DNA of 64,000 bases from Trichobilharzia szidati (lineage: Eukaryota > Platyhelminthes > Trematoda > Strigeidida > Schistosomatidae), in assembly GCA_944472155.2 (NCBI GenBank), contig OX235271.1, positions 103,615,256 through 103,679,255 of the forward strand, read 5' to 3'. Below are positions 60,601 through 62,312 of the stretch, one piece after another. The translations under genes were made by a program, and so were the position numbers. The first letter of the stretch is position 1, and every line of letters starts with the position of its first letter. The notes under the pieces were generated by a model. That model was given only the letters and a program-made list of their open reading frames with translations, searched no databases and was not told the DNA's origin.

Positions 60601-62312
60601 AGCGCGAAATTACACTGGAAAGTCTTTGGCTTGGATCTGAATAAACTTTTAGTTTTAGTATCAAAGTAATAGATGTATTCCGCTCTTCTGCTTACATGTG
60701 TTCTGGAAGAATATTCATATTCAGTATGTGTAGCTACTGTACTGTAAAGACATTCTTTGAATTTACTTGAATCCCACCCCTAAAATGTATGTAGACTTAG
60801 TATAGGAAGTATATCATTCGACTGTGAAGGTTCAGATACATTCGTAGTTATCAGTTGGCAAGGGATATTTACTAAGTCTGTCAGTACACTAACTGAAATA
60901 AAAAACGATACACAGCTTATACTGCAGTGACGAAGTATTTCTCTGCAACTCTTTTTGGTGTATGATCTTCGTCACTTTTGTACGATTTCAGAATGACCTT
61001 TAACTTCGATTAGATAAACGGTTACACTGTTTAACGTCTAATAGCTACATTTCTAGACGAATAGGCCTGTCTGAACTCGGCAAATTATTAAGTTCAGCTG
61101 AGGTCTGGGAAGATCATCACCAATTACTTTGTTATTCAGGCAAATCAATACGAACTTTTATGATATTTGGGGGTTGAAACGAGATCCAGTACGAAAATCA
61201 GGTCTTAGATTTGTAAATTTCTCCAATACAACTTCTGAGACTCTACTTGCTTACAAATTAACCCTTAAAAAACTGAAATTTAAGAAATGAATATACATTT
61301 CTGACAGCCTGTTTGAGTGAACATCAGATACAACAAATTTTTTAAAATAGTAAACAAAATCAGGAGAAAAGTTCTAATAATTTTCAGAACTAAAAGCAGT
61401 TGATTTTATTTGTAAACTAGTCTCTGGTTGGAGGCATATTCTAGCTTCTTGTTTTATCTTAGAGTTTCCAATTAGTGCTCACTTTCACCTCATTAAGCAT
61501 TATAAAAAGAGGAACTTTCTGTTTTTATAAAATCCTCTTCAACACAAAATTAAAATGGTGAAGGAATCATGATTCCGACAAACTGATATATGCTTCTATC
61601 AGACAAAGTAACAGCACTTAATTAGCTTACCGGTGTAAAGCCTATTATTACCGCATGTTAACTTGGTAACCTACACTCAGTAAGTAGGGCTTCTGGTCTT
61701 TTACTATCGTATATAATCATAAAAAGTATTCATTTAGAGATTCTAATAACAGTACTTTTTTAAAAATGTCATTTTTGTTTATCACTTGGTTGTATCTAAA
61801 ATACATCTAGAGAATTATATATTTAAAGTGCATCCCAATTAATAATATCTAACATCTGGTTTTTACAAATATTTTCTGTCTTAGAATATGTGAAGGAGAA
61901 CAGTTGTGAATAAGTTAAATGTCGACAACAACTCGAACAAATATGACTGTCTTATTAATGAATATTGTGGAAAATAATGCATAACCAGGTGCCTAACATG
62001 TCAGAATTTAAAGAGATTTATTCCGGTTTAAAAAAAATTGTAATGAAATTGAACGGTTGTGTCTCAAATCTGAAATTACCTGGTAAAAAATGATGCAGCA
62101 GTTGAAATCTGTGTTACCGACGGTTGTCGGACTGGATTCTCATCTTTACTTAATTGATTTCCATCCTTTTTTTGTTGTTGTTCACTGCTTTCATCTTTTT
62201 CACTTTCATTGGTCACAGCAGCACCAGTATCCAGTCTTTGACGTGGATTAACAGTGGATGGATATATCTCACCCCCTTTATTGACTGACTGATCTTCAGA
62301 ACGTGATTGCAT
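779..62312 (-). CDS. KIF26/VAB-8-type kinesin gene, 12 recognised exons (whole locus)
   Basis: The single host gene recognised. Exons 62312-62080, 42633-42384, 40437-40225, 38840-38747, 24800-24603, 22189-21867, 18010-17685, 16666-16223, 13542-13165, 11539-11233, 1672-1227 and 921-779 have GT..AG borders and matching phases. The product is an unconventional kinesin of the KIF26 (vertebrates) / VAB-8 (nematode) group; known members bind microtubules with little or no ATPase activity and act in cell and axon migration and signalling. The motor runs roughly from residue 162 to 565, counting from the ATG at 62312. Family hallmarks seen in translation are VKVIL at the motor start, [63 protein letters not shown] and [12 protein letters not shown]. 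The P-loop and switch II are degraded. One base is missing in exon 6. The true first and last exons are uncertain. Family assignment is strong; function in the worm is inference. Confidence 0.85.
922..1226 (-). other. Intron 11 (305 bp)
   Basis: AT-rich, with consensus GTAAGT and TTAG borders. No repeat recognised. Confidence 0.72.
1227..1672 (-). CDS. KIF26-like kinesin, exon 11 (Thr/Asn/Pro-rich tail)
   Basis: 446 nt: 2 nt plus 148 codons, with acceptor TTTCTTTCAG and donor TAAA|GTAAGT, both good consensus. It encodes a polar tail with many Ser, Thr, Asn and Pro, then [29 protein letters not shown]. The [11 protein letters not shown] segment is the most ordered-looking part. No known domain is assigned. 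It follows exon 10 across a 9.6-kb intron in matching phase. Confidence 0.78.
2113..2340 (+). repeat. tRNA-derived SINE, family A (degraded)
   Basis: The head has a tRNA-like A box (GTGGTTTACTGGCAGAATG) and a poor B box (AGATTCAATTCC). The tail ends in GGAGCCCTTTGTTTCACC, the same end seen in the family A copies at 29445, 42802 and 60072. Non-coding. Confidence 0.6.
3135..3306 (-). repeat. Sm-alpha-like SINE with tRNA head and hammerhead
   Basis: On the minus strand: box A-like GAGGTGGCTCTGATAG, box B-like GGGTTCCAGCC, then a hammerhead region (about 3210 to 3160) and a short tail. This order matches the schistosome Sm-alpha family, a tRNA-promoter SINE that encodes a hammerhead. Confidence 0.72.
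3160..3210 (-). ncRNA. Degenerate Sm-alpha hammerhead ribozyme
   Basis: The core reads CCCAG-ATGACGAG-TCCC, loop, GGAC-GAAAT, then ATC as cleavage triplet. Stem II and GAAA are intact. The first core residue (C3 of CUGANGA) is A, and stem I (CCCAG with CCGGA) has mismatches. It is probably inactive. Confidence 0.65.
4499..4860. repeat. Penelope-like terminal repeat remnant
   Basis: 4503-4560 resembles the outer end of the PLE arm at 56680-56740: GTTCAGC, AGATA, TCTTT and AGCTGTACA occur in the same order. The rest (to about 4860) is AT-rich, without a readable coding domain. Low-similarity match by eye. Confidence 0.35.
6095..6390 (-). repeat. tRNA-headed hammerhead SINE, family B (fairly intact)
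   Basis: On the minus strand: A box (GCTTAATGGTATACG near 6265-6250), B box GGTTCGAATCC near 6224-6213, hammerhead 6203-6158, then the shared 3' part with CCATTGGTTCTC and CATGATGAAATCCTG. Upstream of the head is the shared block with CTCGCCGAAGACATTGG seen again at 45180, 50560 and 52650. Best-preserved family B copy here. Confidence 0.7.
6160..6203 (-). ncRNA. Family B hammerhead ribozyme, one core change
   Basis: The minus strand reads TACTG-CCGAAGA-GTCC, loop, GGAC-GAAAC-ATCT-GTC-CAGTA. Stem I (TACTG/CAGTA, 5 bp) and stem II (GTCC/GGAC, 4 bp) are perfect. Stem III is 2 bp with a 4-base loop, and GTC is a good cleavage triplet. The only core deviation is C for U at position 4 of CUGANGA. 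Confidence 0.7.
6848..6935 (+). repeat. tRNA-like SINE fragment
   Basis: A-box-like (GTGGTTGAATTGTCAACGATC) and B-box-like (GAGTTCGATCTC) motifs are spaced about 30 bases apart, as in tRNA-derived SINE heads. Nothing else of the element is recognised. Confidence 0.35.
8245..9690 (+). mobile_element. CR1-like non-LTR retrotransposon, 5'-truncated, with reverse transcriptase C-terminus
   Basis: An open frame (about 8252-8908) encodes the C-terminal third of a non-LTR reverse transcriptase: [81 protein letters not shown] long 3' UTR ends in GGAATAAAGCAAATTATTATT. The same 3' end is found at 13936 and 48131. The upstream RT palm and endonuclease are missing. Clade (CR1/SR1-like) is judged from protein feel and the ATT-type tail. 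The frame is intact to its stop, so the insertion is fairly young. Confidence 0.72.
10085..10345 (-). mobile_element. Penelope-like element, C-terminal fragment (pseudogene)
   Basis: One minus frame reads [29 protein letters not shown], then a break, then [19 protein letters not shown]. This is the typical PLE C-terminus following the GIY-YIG endonuclease, and parallels 57060-57210 in this window. It carries a stop or frameshift. Confidence 0.55.
11233..11539 (-). CDS. KIF26-like kinesin, exon 10 (polar tail)
   Basis: 307 nt: 102 codons plus 1 nt, with acceptor TTCCTTAG and donor GCAG|GTAAAG. The peptide is polar and disordered-looking ([15 protein letters not shown]..., [24 protein letters not shown]). 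No domain is recognised. Membership rests on phase on both sides (phase 0 in; G|AT gives Asp out), strand and composition like the neighbouring tail exons. Confidence 0.75.
11639..11994. mobile_element. Inverted-repeat element, family C
   Basis: About 115-bp inverted arms (11639-11758 and 11873-11994). Both start from the outside with GATTGGACAC / GTGTCCAATC and contain GTGGCCACCAT and ACTGAATTCTATCAGTCAGG. The roughly 115-bp centre holds GGTTGGAGGCAATCGGCAGG and GTTGGCACTCACTAGTCAGC. Non-coding, possibly a MITE or a folded SINE dimer. Confidence 0.65.
12020..12215 (+). repeat. tRNA-like SINE fragment attached to family C
   Basis: A-box-like (ATAGCTAAATGGTAACG) and B-box-like (GGGTTTGGATCTC) motifs about 40 bases apart. 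They are followed in inverse order by the central part of the neighbouring family C element (GCCAACTAGCAC, GATTGCCTCCAACC). Confidence 0.5.
13165..13542 (-). CDS. KIF26-like kinesin, exon 9 (Gly/Ser-rich tail with KEQWVDGP)
   Basis: 378 nt, exactly 126 codons in phase 0, with acceptor TTATTTAG and donor GATAAA|GTAAGC. The peptide starts with a Gly/Ser-rich low-complexity region ([16 protein letters not shown]), continues through [17 protein letters not shown] and contains KEQWVDGP, which I believe resembles a short conserved segment C-terminal to the KIF26 motor. The rest is Ser/Thr-rich. No catalytic domain. Confidence 0.85.
13933..14880 (-). mobile_element. CR1-like retrotransposon copy, 5'-truncated, minus strand
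   Basis: On the minus strand it begins near 14870 with [24 protein letters not shown] and [14 protein letters not shown] frameshift near 14700 precedes [31 protein letters not shown]...SQLSPCISS (to about 14292). It ends in GGAATAAAGCAAATTATTATT. It is almost identical over its 3' 700 bp to the copy at 48127. Confidence 0.7.
15095..15557 (+). pseudogene. Decayed RTE-type retrotransposon 3' end
   Basis: Nucleotide order matches the 3' part of the RTE copy at 55690-56125: AAGATCAGATGGCCGG, CGCCCAACAAATACG, GGAGGTGGACTGGGCATTC, GTGGAATCCAAACGGGAAG, CTCAAGGAACGAATAATAATAA. The C-terminal region is full of stops and shifts. Confidence 0.6.
16223..16666 (-). CDS. KIF26-like kinesin, exon 8 (motor end and Ser-rich tail)
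   Basis: 444 nt, exactly 148 codons. The acceptor TTTTTAATAG keeps LLQ and gives [19 protein letters not shown], which aligns residue for residue with the end of the KIF26 motor (ETLS..QIASR). Ser/Glu-rich sequence follows, then a basic stretch ([20 protein letters not shown]) and [17 protein letters not shown]. The CDTVIY segment resembles one I recall downstream of the motor in KIF26 proteins (memory, not checked). The donor is TTCA|GTAAGT. Confidence 0.9.
16667..17684 (-). other. Intron 7 (1.0 kb)
   Basis: Contains the decayed repeat at 17450-17575. The rest is unassigned AT-rich sequence. Confidence 0.8.
17450..17575 (-). repeat. Decayed copy of the 22741 hammerhead-like repeat
   Basis: The minus strand shares GTGCTGAAGATG, GTGATAGCTTTGCAA and CCAGCTCAGGGAACACAACA with the repeat at 22741-22820. 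The GAAA of the core is lost. Confidence 0.45.
17685..18010 (-). CDS. KIF26-like kinesin, exon 7 (switch II and loop-12 region)
   Basis: 326 nt: 2 nt plus 108 codons, with acceptor CATAAAG and donor CAG|GTAAAT. It encodes [19 protein letters not shown], a Ser/Asp/Lys/Asn-rich insert of about 30 residues, and then [36 protein letters not shown] and [22 protein letters not shown]. Switch II reads D-L-G-N-A-K in place of DLAGSE, so the catalytic Glu is absent, as in KIF26 (DLGSC). [12 protein letters not shown] is the counterpart of YRDSKLTMLLRE. Confidence 0.93.
18340..18592 (-). repeat. tRNA-derived SINE, family A
   Basis: Minus strand: head GTCGGTGGCTTAGAGG, B-box-like GGGGTTCGGTCC, then GCACTCCCAAACC, GTAAAGAGGGAGGGTTGG, a Thr-codon-like ACTGCTACCGAAAC stretch, and tail GTTCCGTTGGGAACACAAAGG. 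It is the fullest minus-strand copy of the family. Confidence 0.65.
19490..19692 (-). repeat. tRNA-derived SINE, family A-like
   Basis: Minus strand: GTGCGTCGGTGGCACAGTGG head (A box) and GGGGTTCGATCC (B box). The tail differs from other family A copies (TGTACCGAAAAATACGGTGTGG), so it is a related but distinct subfamily. Confidence 0.6.
21867..22189 (-). CDS. KIF26-like kinesin, exon 6 (switch I region), with apparent 1-base frameshift
   Basis: 323 nt with acceptor GACTACAG and donor GGTG|GTAAGT. The first half reads [35 protein letters not shown] in the phase set by exon 5. The second half, [23 protein letters not shown], lies in a different frame, the one exon 7 requires. The exon is one base short (or two long). 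Every GT/AG pair I tried between about 22060 and 21980 gives a length divisible by three, so a small intron does not explain it. The switch lies in a CAT-repeat stretch near 21970-22020. The switch I equivalent is RNSH rather than SSRSH. Confidence 0.88.
22741..22820 (-). repeat. Retroelement end repeat with hammerhead-like motif
   Basis: This short repeat contains CCAGCTCAGAGAACACAACC downstream of a hammerhead-like motif on the minus strand. A second decayed copy lies at 17450-17575. Confidence 0.5.
22776..22817 (-). ncRNA. Hammerhead-like motif with palindromic stem III
   Basis: The minus strand reads TGCA-CTGAAGA-T-GTTACC-TAGTAG-GGTGAT-GAAAGCTT-TGCA. Stem I is TGCA/TGCA; stem II is 6 bp with wobbles. 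GAAA is intact, and AGCT in place of a closed stem III could pair only between two copies. Same plan as 140-180, including one extra base after the core. Confidence 0.5.
23105..23240 (+). repeat. Sm-alpha-like SINE, internally deleted
   Basis: The head has a box A-like GTGGCTGAGTAGCATGTGG. The expected box B is missing (GTTTTGAGCATCACTGAG joins directly to the hammerhead part). The hammerhead (23178-23226) has core CTGGAAA instead of CUGANGA, but keeps CCAG/TTGG pairing, GGAACGAAAC and GTC. Non-functional fossil. Confidence 0.6.
24603..24800 (-). CDS. KIF26-like kinesin, exon 5 (motor core after P-loop)
   Basis: 198 nt with acceptor TTCTTTAG and donor AACG|GTAAGT. It begins with the P-loop end (KTNSM), then [44 protein letters not shown] and SSVSNG. 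These match the KIF26 segment with AISWLFKLI and the strand GARFSVRVSAVEVWGKEE in order and spacing. The 1-nt overhang (G) pairs with CG at the next exon to give Ala. The exon lies between a 13.9-kb and a 2.4-kb intron. Confidence 0.92.
26228..26405 (+). repeat. Family C repeat fragment (left of Penelope insertion)
   Basis: Contains GGTTGAAAGCAATCAGCAGG, GTGCTAGTTGGCACTCACCAG and AAGGCGTATTTG, as in the centre of the family C element at 11780-11850, then a tRNA-like GAGATTAAAACCC. It ends just before the Penelope arm at 26439. Confidence 0.6.
26439..27721 (-). mobile_element. Penelope-like element remnant between 262-bp inverted arms
   Basis: Inverted arms 26439-26700 and 27460-27721 share, among others, AAGCAAGAACAACAGTTTT, AATTCAATCGATCA and TTTCGGAATAGTG. 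Between them, the minus strand encodes a PLE fragment. First comes upstream sequence with [20 protein letters not shown], then the GIY-YIG core NYVGRTERR. After a frame change it continues HLLDTGH, stop, [24 protein letters not shown] and KPDLCVQK. The reverse transcriptase is absent and the coding part has stops. Confidence 0.78.
26920..27300 (-). pseudogene. GIY-YIG endonuclease fragment of Penelope-like element
   Basis: Minus-strand frame with [29 protein letters not shown] followed by a stop. In PLEs, C-x-C-x-x-x-Y-(I/V)-G-(R/Q/E)-T starts the GIY-YIG domain that nicks the target site. The preceding 85 residues match the PLE linker after the reverse transcriptase, judging by position only. 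Confidence 0.7.
27793..27900 (-). repeat. Family C arm fragment (right of Penelope insertion)
   Basis: Matches the right arm of the family C element at 11900-11994: AATGGTGGCCGCATTGCAAAC, TGACTGATAGAATTCAGTC, GACACATTACACTAG and GTGTCCAATC. Confidence 0.65.
28083..28266 (-). repeat. tRNA-derived SINE, family A
   Basis: Minus strand: TCGCTGGTTCAGTGGTAGAAT head, GGGTTCGATCCCC box B, ACTCCCAGACC, and tail ATGTTCCATTTGGAGCGCAAAGG. The centre is shortened. Confidence 0.6.
29046..29069. repeat. (TA)n microsatellite
   Basis: Twelve uninterrupted TA dinucleotides in the large intron 4. Shorter TA runs occur near 2519, 26617, 27528, 32383 and 49265. Confidence 0.9.
29444..29665 (+). repeat. tRNA-derived SINE, family A
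   Basis: Head TGCGTCAGTGGCTCACTGG (A box), B-box-like GGTCTGGGTTCCATTACC, shared body AAGAGAGAAGGTTGGACG, and tail GGAGCCCTGTGATTCAGTC. Confidence 0.62.
30930..31862 (-). mobile_element. RTE-type non-LTR retrotransposon copy, minus strand, 5'-truncated
   Basis: The minus strand encodes [20 protein letters not shown] (catalytic FADD motif of the reverse transcriptase), a Gln run, [23 protein letters not shown], and further on, with frameshifts, the C-terminal RTE region. The 3' end is GGAACTCAAGG-like sequence followed by AATAATAAT at about 30935. It is the same family as 45930, 40604 and 55219. Non-autonomous, decayed. Confidence 0.72.
31975..32445 (+). mobile_element. Penelope-like element, C-terminal fragment plus 3' terminal repeat part
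   Basis: The plus strand encodes [52 protein letters not shown], the PLE tail after GIY-YIG (compare SFRVIYKV...[15 protein letters not shown] at 57060). The fragment near 32405-32440 (GGAAATTATCGAAAAGGATAT) resembles the arm of the 56670 element. Confidence 0.65.
33983..34250 (-). repeat. Family B hammerhead SINE, degraded
   Basis: Minus strand: GTGGCTTAGTGGTCTACG (A box), GAGTTTGAACCCCG (B box). The hammerhead region 34053-34008 keeps stem I (TACTG/CAGTA) and GTC, but the core is CTTGAGA. It carries the usual block with GGAGGACAGTTACTGGCGG upstream of the head. Confidence 0.62.
34926..35155. repeat. Head-to-head pair of family B SINE pieces (palindrome)
   Basis: The left unit (about 34926-35080) is on the minus strand with the hammerhead at 35022-34978 (core CCGATGA; GAAA lost). 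The right unit (about 35085-35155) is on the plus strand with GGTGGCTGAATGGC and then jumps to the 3' end. The outer ends are inverted repeats (GAGTTTGACCACGGATTGAT and its complement). Confidence 0.7.
35445..35685 (-). repeat. tRNA-derived SINE, family A
   Basis: Minus strand: TTCAGTGGTAGGACACAGGCC head, GGGTTCTATCCCC box B, GGTTGAGAGTGAGGTTGG body, ACTGAAACCTCTGG and tail CTCCACTGGGGATGCAAAGG. Confidence 0.6.
36905..37140 (-). repeat. tRNA-derived SINE, family A, degraded
   Basis: Minus strand: TTTCAGTGGTAGAATGCCCGTC head, GGGTCCTATTCC box B-like, AGAAAGTTGTGCG body, CTGAGACTTC, and tail TGTTACACTCCGTATGCAGG. Confidence 0.5.
38747..38840 (-). CDS. KIF26-like kinesin, exon 4 (helix before P-loop and half of the P-loop)
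   Basis: 94 nt with acceptor TTTATAG and donor TTCAA|GTAAGT. It encodes [22 protein letters not shown], very close to the KIF26 segment ending in VVNGADGC, then SFGTRDS. The last base (A) joins TT of the next exon to give Ile. Across the junction the P-loop reads G-T-R-D-S-I-K-T, where kinesins have G-x-x-x-x-G-K-T/S. The glycine before the lysine is Ile, so normal ATP binding is doubtful. Confidence 0.88.
38841..40224 (-). other. Intron 3 (1.4 kb)
   Basis: Only the decayed family C fragment at 39541-39720 is recognised. Short open frames on either strand have no domain. Confidence 0.8.
39541..39720 (+). repeat. Family C repeat fragment
   Basis: GGAGGCAAACGACAGGAAGC, TAGCACTTGTCAGCAAGGTG and AACCTTCAATGAAAT correspond to the centre of family C (11778-11860). 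It is more diverged than the copies at 26228 and 41272. Confidence 0.45.
40225..40437 (-). CDS. KIF26-like kinesin, exon 3 (motor start, beta-1 and FAMDGIF)
   Basis: 213 nt, exactly 71 codons in phase 0, with acceptor CTCATAG and donor ATG|GTAAGT. It begins [12 protein letters not shown], corresponding to the first motor strand (KVKVMLRI in KIF26). A variable polar stretch follows, then [15 protein letters not shown], the counterpart of the kinesin F-x-F-D-x-V-F segment before the P-loop. The variable stretch (about 40 residues rich in Lys, Asn, Thr, Ser) sits where KIF26 members differ in length. Confidence 0.88.
40604..41028 (-). mobile_element. RTE-type retrotransposon 3' end, minus strand
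   Basis: An intact minus frame (41010-40627) encodes the RTE C-terminus: [84 protein letters not shown]. The tail is AATAATATCAATAAATAAT. The element is truncated at about 41028, just after VADFYQQ-type coding, so only the last 420 bp inserted. It lies in intron 2, sense to the host gene. Confidence 0.78.
41272..41637. mobile_element. Inverted-repeat element, family C, with tRNA-like centre
   Basis: Inverted arms carry GTTTGCAATGTGGCCACCATGC (left) and GCATGGTGGCCACATTGCAAAC (right), and inside them GGTTGGAGGCAATCGGCA and GATTGCCTCCAACC. The right end extends to GTCCCATCAAAGC. Intron 2. Confidence 0.65.
42384..42633 (-). CDS. KIF26-like kinesin, exon 2 (basic, His/Pro-rich linker to motor)
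   Basis: 250 nt between a pyrimidine-rich acceptor ending CAACAG (a second AG lies two bases further on) and the donor GGAAAA|GTAAGT. It encodes a basic cluster (KRKRKSS), possibly a nuclear or microtubule-binding patch, then a His/Pro tract (HHHPPPMPP), and ends in RVGK. That end joins in phase 0 to VKVIL in the next exon, giving GKVKVIL, which matches the start of the KIF26 motor. No enzymatic motif. The other two frames contain stops. Confidence 0.8.
42800..43030 (+). repeat. tRNA-derived SINE, family A
   Basis: Head TGCGTCAGTGGTTGAGGGGTAGAATG, box B-like GAGAAGGTTCAGAGACC, CGCATCCCCAAACGC, body GGCGGAGAAGGTTGAG, tail AGACCCTATATTCCTCTTGG. Confidence 0.65.
43985..44320 (+). pseudogene. 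RTE-type AP endonuclease N-terminal fragment
   Basis: A plus-strand open frame contains [41 protein letters not shown] and [10 protein letters not shown]. This resembles the start of the RTE endonuclease (TWNVRTM..., IA.EMRRYNLAVLGISE..W, SGEMLLYSGH), but the key ISETHW motif has decayed to ICESRW. Sequence beyond 44320 is not readable. Confidence 0.6.
44899..45343 (-). repeat. Family B hammerhead SINE flanked by 44-bp direct repeats
   Basis: The minus-strand element has TGGCTTAATGGTATAAGAGC (A box), GAGTTCGAATCCCG (B box) and a hammerhead at 45033-44991 with core ATGAAGA (C3 to A) and GAAT for GAAA. The segment TTCAAGTGTTGGTTTGTAGG plus GATTGGTTACAGGATTTC occurs at both ends in direct orientation (44901-44944 and 45300-45343). 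Confidence 0.65.
45930..46985 (-). mobile_element. RTE-type retrotransposon copy, minus strand, internal deletion in RT
   Basis: From about 46975 the minus strand reads [41 protein letters not shown], typical RTE reverse transcriptase. It then jumps to [31 protein letters not shown], losing the QGCLLSPFLF segment. The C-terminal part follows with frameshifts, and the 3' end has AATAAT at about 45945. Same family as 30930. Confidence 0.72.
48127..48842 (-). mobile_element. CR1-like retrotransposon copy, 5'-truncated, minus strand
   Basis: Near-identical to the 3' part of the 13933 copy, sharing [30 protein letters not shown] and the end GGAATAAAGCAAATTATTATT. Truncation is at 48842 (after AATAATAGGCAG). 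A short deletion relative to 13933 removes the QLVN region near 48735. Confidence 0.7.
50291..50815. repeat. Head-to-head pair of family B hammerhead SINEs
   Basis: The minus-strand unit (about 50291-50555) begins with TCAAGTGTTGGTTTTCGAGG and has a hammerhead at 50428-50382. The plus-strand unit (about 50555-50815) has CTCGCCGAAGACATTAGCTAG, CAGTGGCTCAATGGTCTATGAG (A box), CCAGGTTCGTACTG (B box merging into the hammerhead) and GGGCGAAACAGCTGTCCAGTA. The two face each other around about 50555. Confidence 0.68.
51538..51609. repeat. (ACT)24 microsatellite
   Basis: 24 perfect ACT/CTA units in intron 1, uninterrupted. Likely polymorphic in length. Confidence 0.95.
52386..52985. repeat. Head-to-head pair of family B hammerhead SINEs
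   Basis: The minus-strand unit (about 52386-52760) has hammerhead 52511-52468 and A box CAGTGGCTGAATGGTAAACG. The plus-strand unit (about 52795-52985) is internally deleted but keeps GATGAATGGTATACGAGC, GTAACCGGAAGGTTCG, GATGAAATAGCTGTCCAGTA and the 3' end. TTAGTTTGTAGGGATTCTATTTGTTTCA occurs at both 52390 and 52765. Confidence 0.65.
52468..52511 (-). ncRNA. Family B hammerhead ribozyme, one core change
   Basis: Minus strand: TACTG-CCGATGA-G..., GGAT-GAAAC-AGCT-GTC-CAGTA. Stem I is perfect; the core matches CUGANGA except C at position 4, as in 6160-6203. Stem II is weakened (GACC/GGAT). GAAA and the GTC cleavage triplet are kept. Confidence 0.62.
53860..54350. repeat. Head-to-head pair of family B SINEs, degraded
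   Basis: The minus-strand unit (about 53860-54060) has GGAGGTCCTGAGTTCGGCCC (B box) and CTGATGTCAGCTCATGATC. The plus-strand unit (about 54120-54350) has GGTCATGGGTTCGAAACCC (B box), a decayed hammerhead (GCTGAAGGGACCCAAACCAGGAC, then CTATCCAGTA) and the family end AATCAAATCCCTGCAAGTCATCACTTG. Confidence 0.62.
55210..56125 (+). mobile_element. RTE-type retrotransposon, 5'-truncated, plus strand
   Basis: One frame (about 55219-55700) reads [33 protein letters not shown] (catalytic FADD), [57 protein letters not shown]. Frame changes after about 55680 break it. The C-terminus reappears as [11 protein letters not shown] and, in another frame, [53 protein letters not shown], then AATAATAATAAT. 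It is the longest RTE copy here and lies antisense to the host gene in intron 1. Confidence 0.82.
56670..57870 (+). mobile_element. Penelope-like element remnant between 174-bp inverted arms
   Basis: Inverted arms 56670-56843 and 57697-57870 share GAGAAGAACAAGAAGTTC, TGTACAATCGCATTTATATAG, CATGGATACAATTCTTAT and GTTACTATGTGGAATTA in complement. Between them the plus strand encodes [21 protein letters not shown] (GIY-YIG domain start), [58 protein letters not shown] and stop. The reverse transcriptase is missing. Confidence 0.8.
58922..60345. repeat. Composite repeat with direct and inverted repeat ends
   Basis: A roughly 30-bp inverted repeat (TTGGGCACTGTGGTAGAGTAT at 58927; its near-complement at 60317-60340) bounds the region. 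Inside, two diverged copies in direct orientation (about 58955-59015 and 59475-59530, minus strand) carry (C/T)GAAACGTCAT-type sequence and TGTATAACACTGTG-like tails. A tRNA-like head (GATTTAGTCGTAGAATGC, GGTTCAAGTTAGATTC) lies at 59352-59412 between them. Confidence 0.4.
60072..60318 (+). repeat. tRNA-derived SINE, family A (best plus-strand copy)
   Basis: Head GAGTCGGTGGCTTAGCGGTAG (A box), weak box B (CGATCCCTCGATCC), CGCACTCCCAAACATCGC, GTAAAGAGGGAAGGTTAGG, ACCACTGCTACCAAAAC and tail CCCTATGTTCCACTGGGAACG followed by AAATAAAATAATAAAT. Confidence 0.7.
62080..62312 (-). CDS. KIF26-like kinesin, exon 1 as recognised (N-terminal low-complexity region)
   Basis: 233 nt: 77 codons plus 2 nt. 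It opens with ATG directly after a splice-acceptor-like TTCTAG and closes with CCAG|GTAATT. The peptide is polar (Ser, Gln, Glu, Lys, Asn), with no domain recognised. Its phase-2 end fits the phase of the exon at 42633: the split codon AG|A gives Arg. Because an acceptor precedes the ATG, this may be an internal exon with the true start upstream, outside or near the edge of the window. Linkage to the motor exons rests on strand, phase and composition only, across a 19.4-kb intron. Confidence 0.6.

Larger units (their letters stand above)
42634..62079 (-). other. Intron 1 of the kinesin gene (19.4 kb)
   Basis: Contains family A SINEs (42800, 60072), an RTE endonuclease fragment (43985), RTE (45930, 55210), CR1-like (48127), hammerhead SINE units (44899, 50291, 52386, 53860), a PLE (56670) and the ACT microsatellite. 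I recognise nothing in 43031-43984, 46986-48126, 48843-50290, 50816-51537, 51610-52385, 52986-53859, 54351-55209, 56126-56669, 57871-58921 and 60346-62079, apart from AT-rich sequence. Confidence 0.7.
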
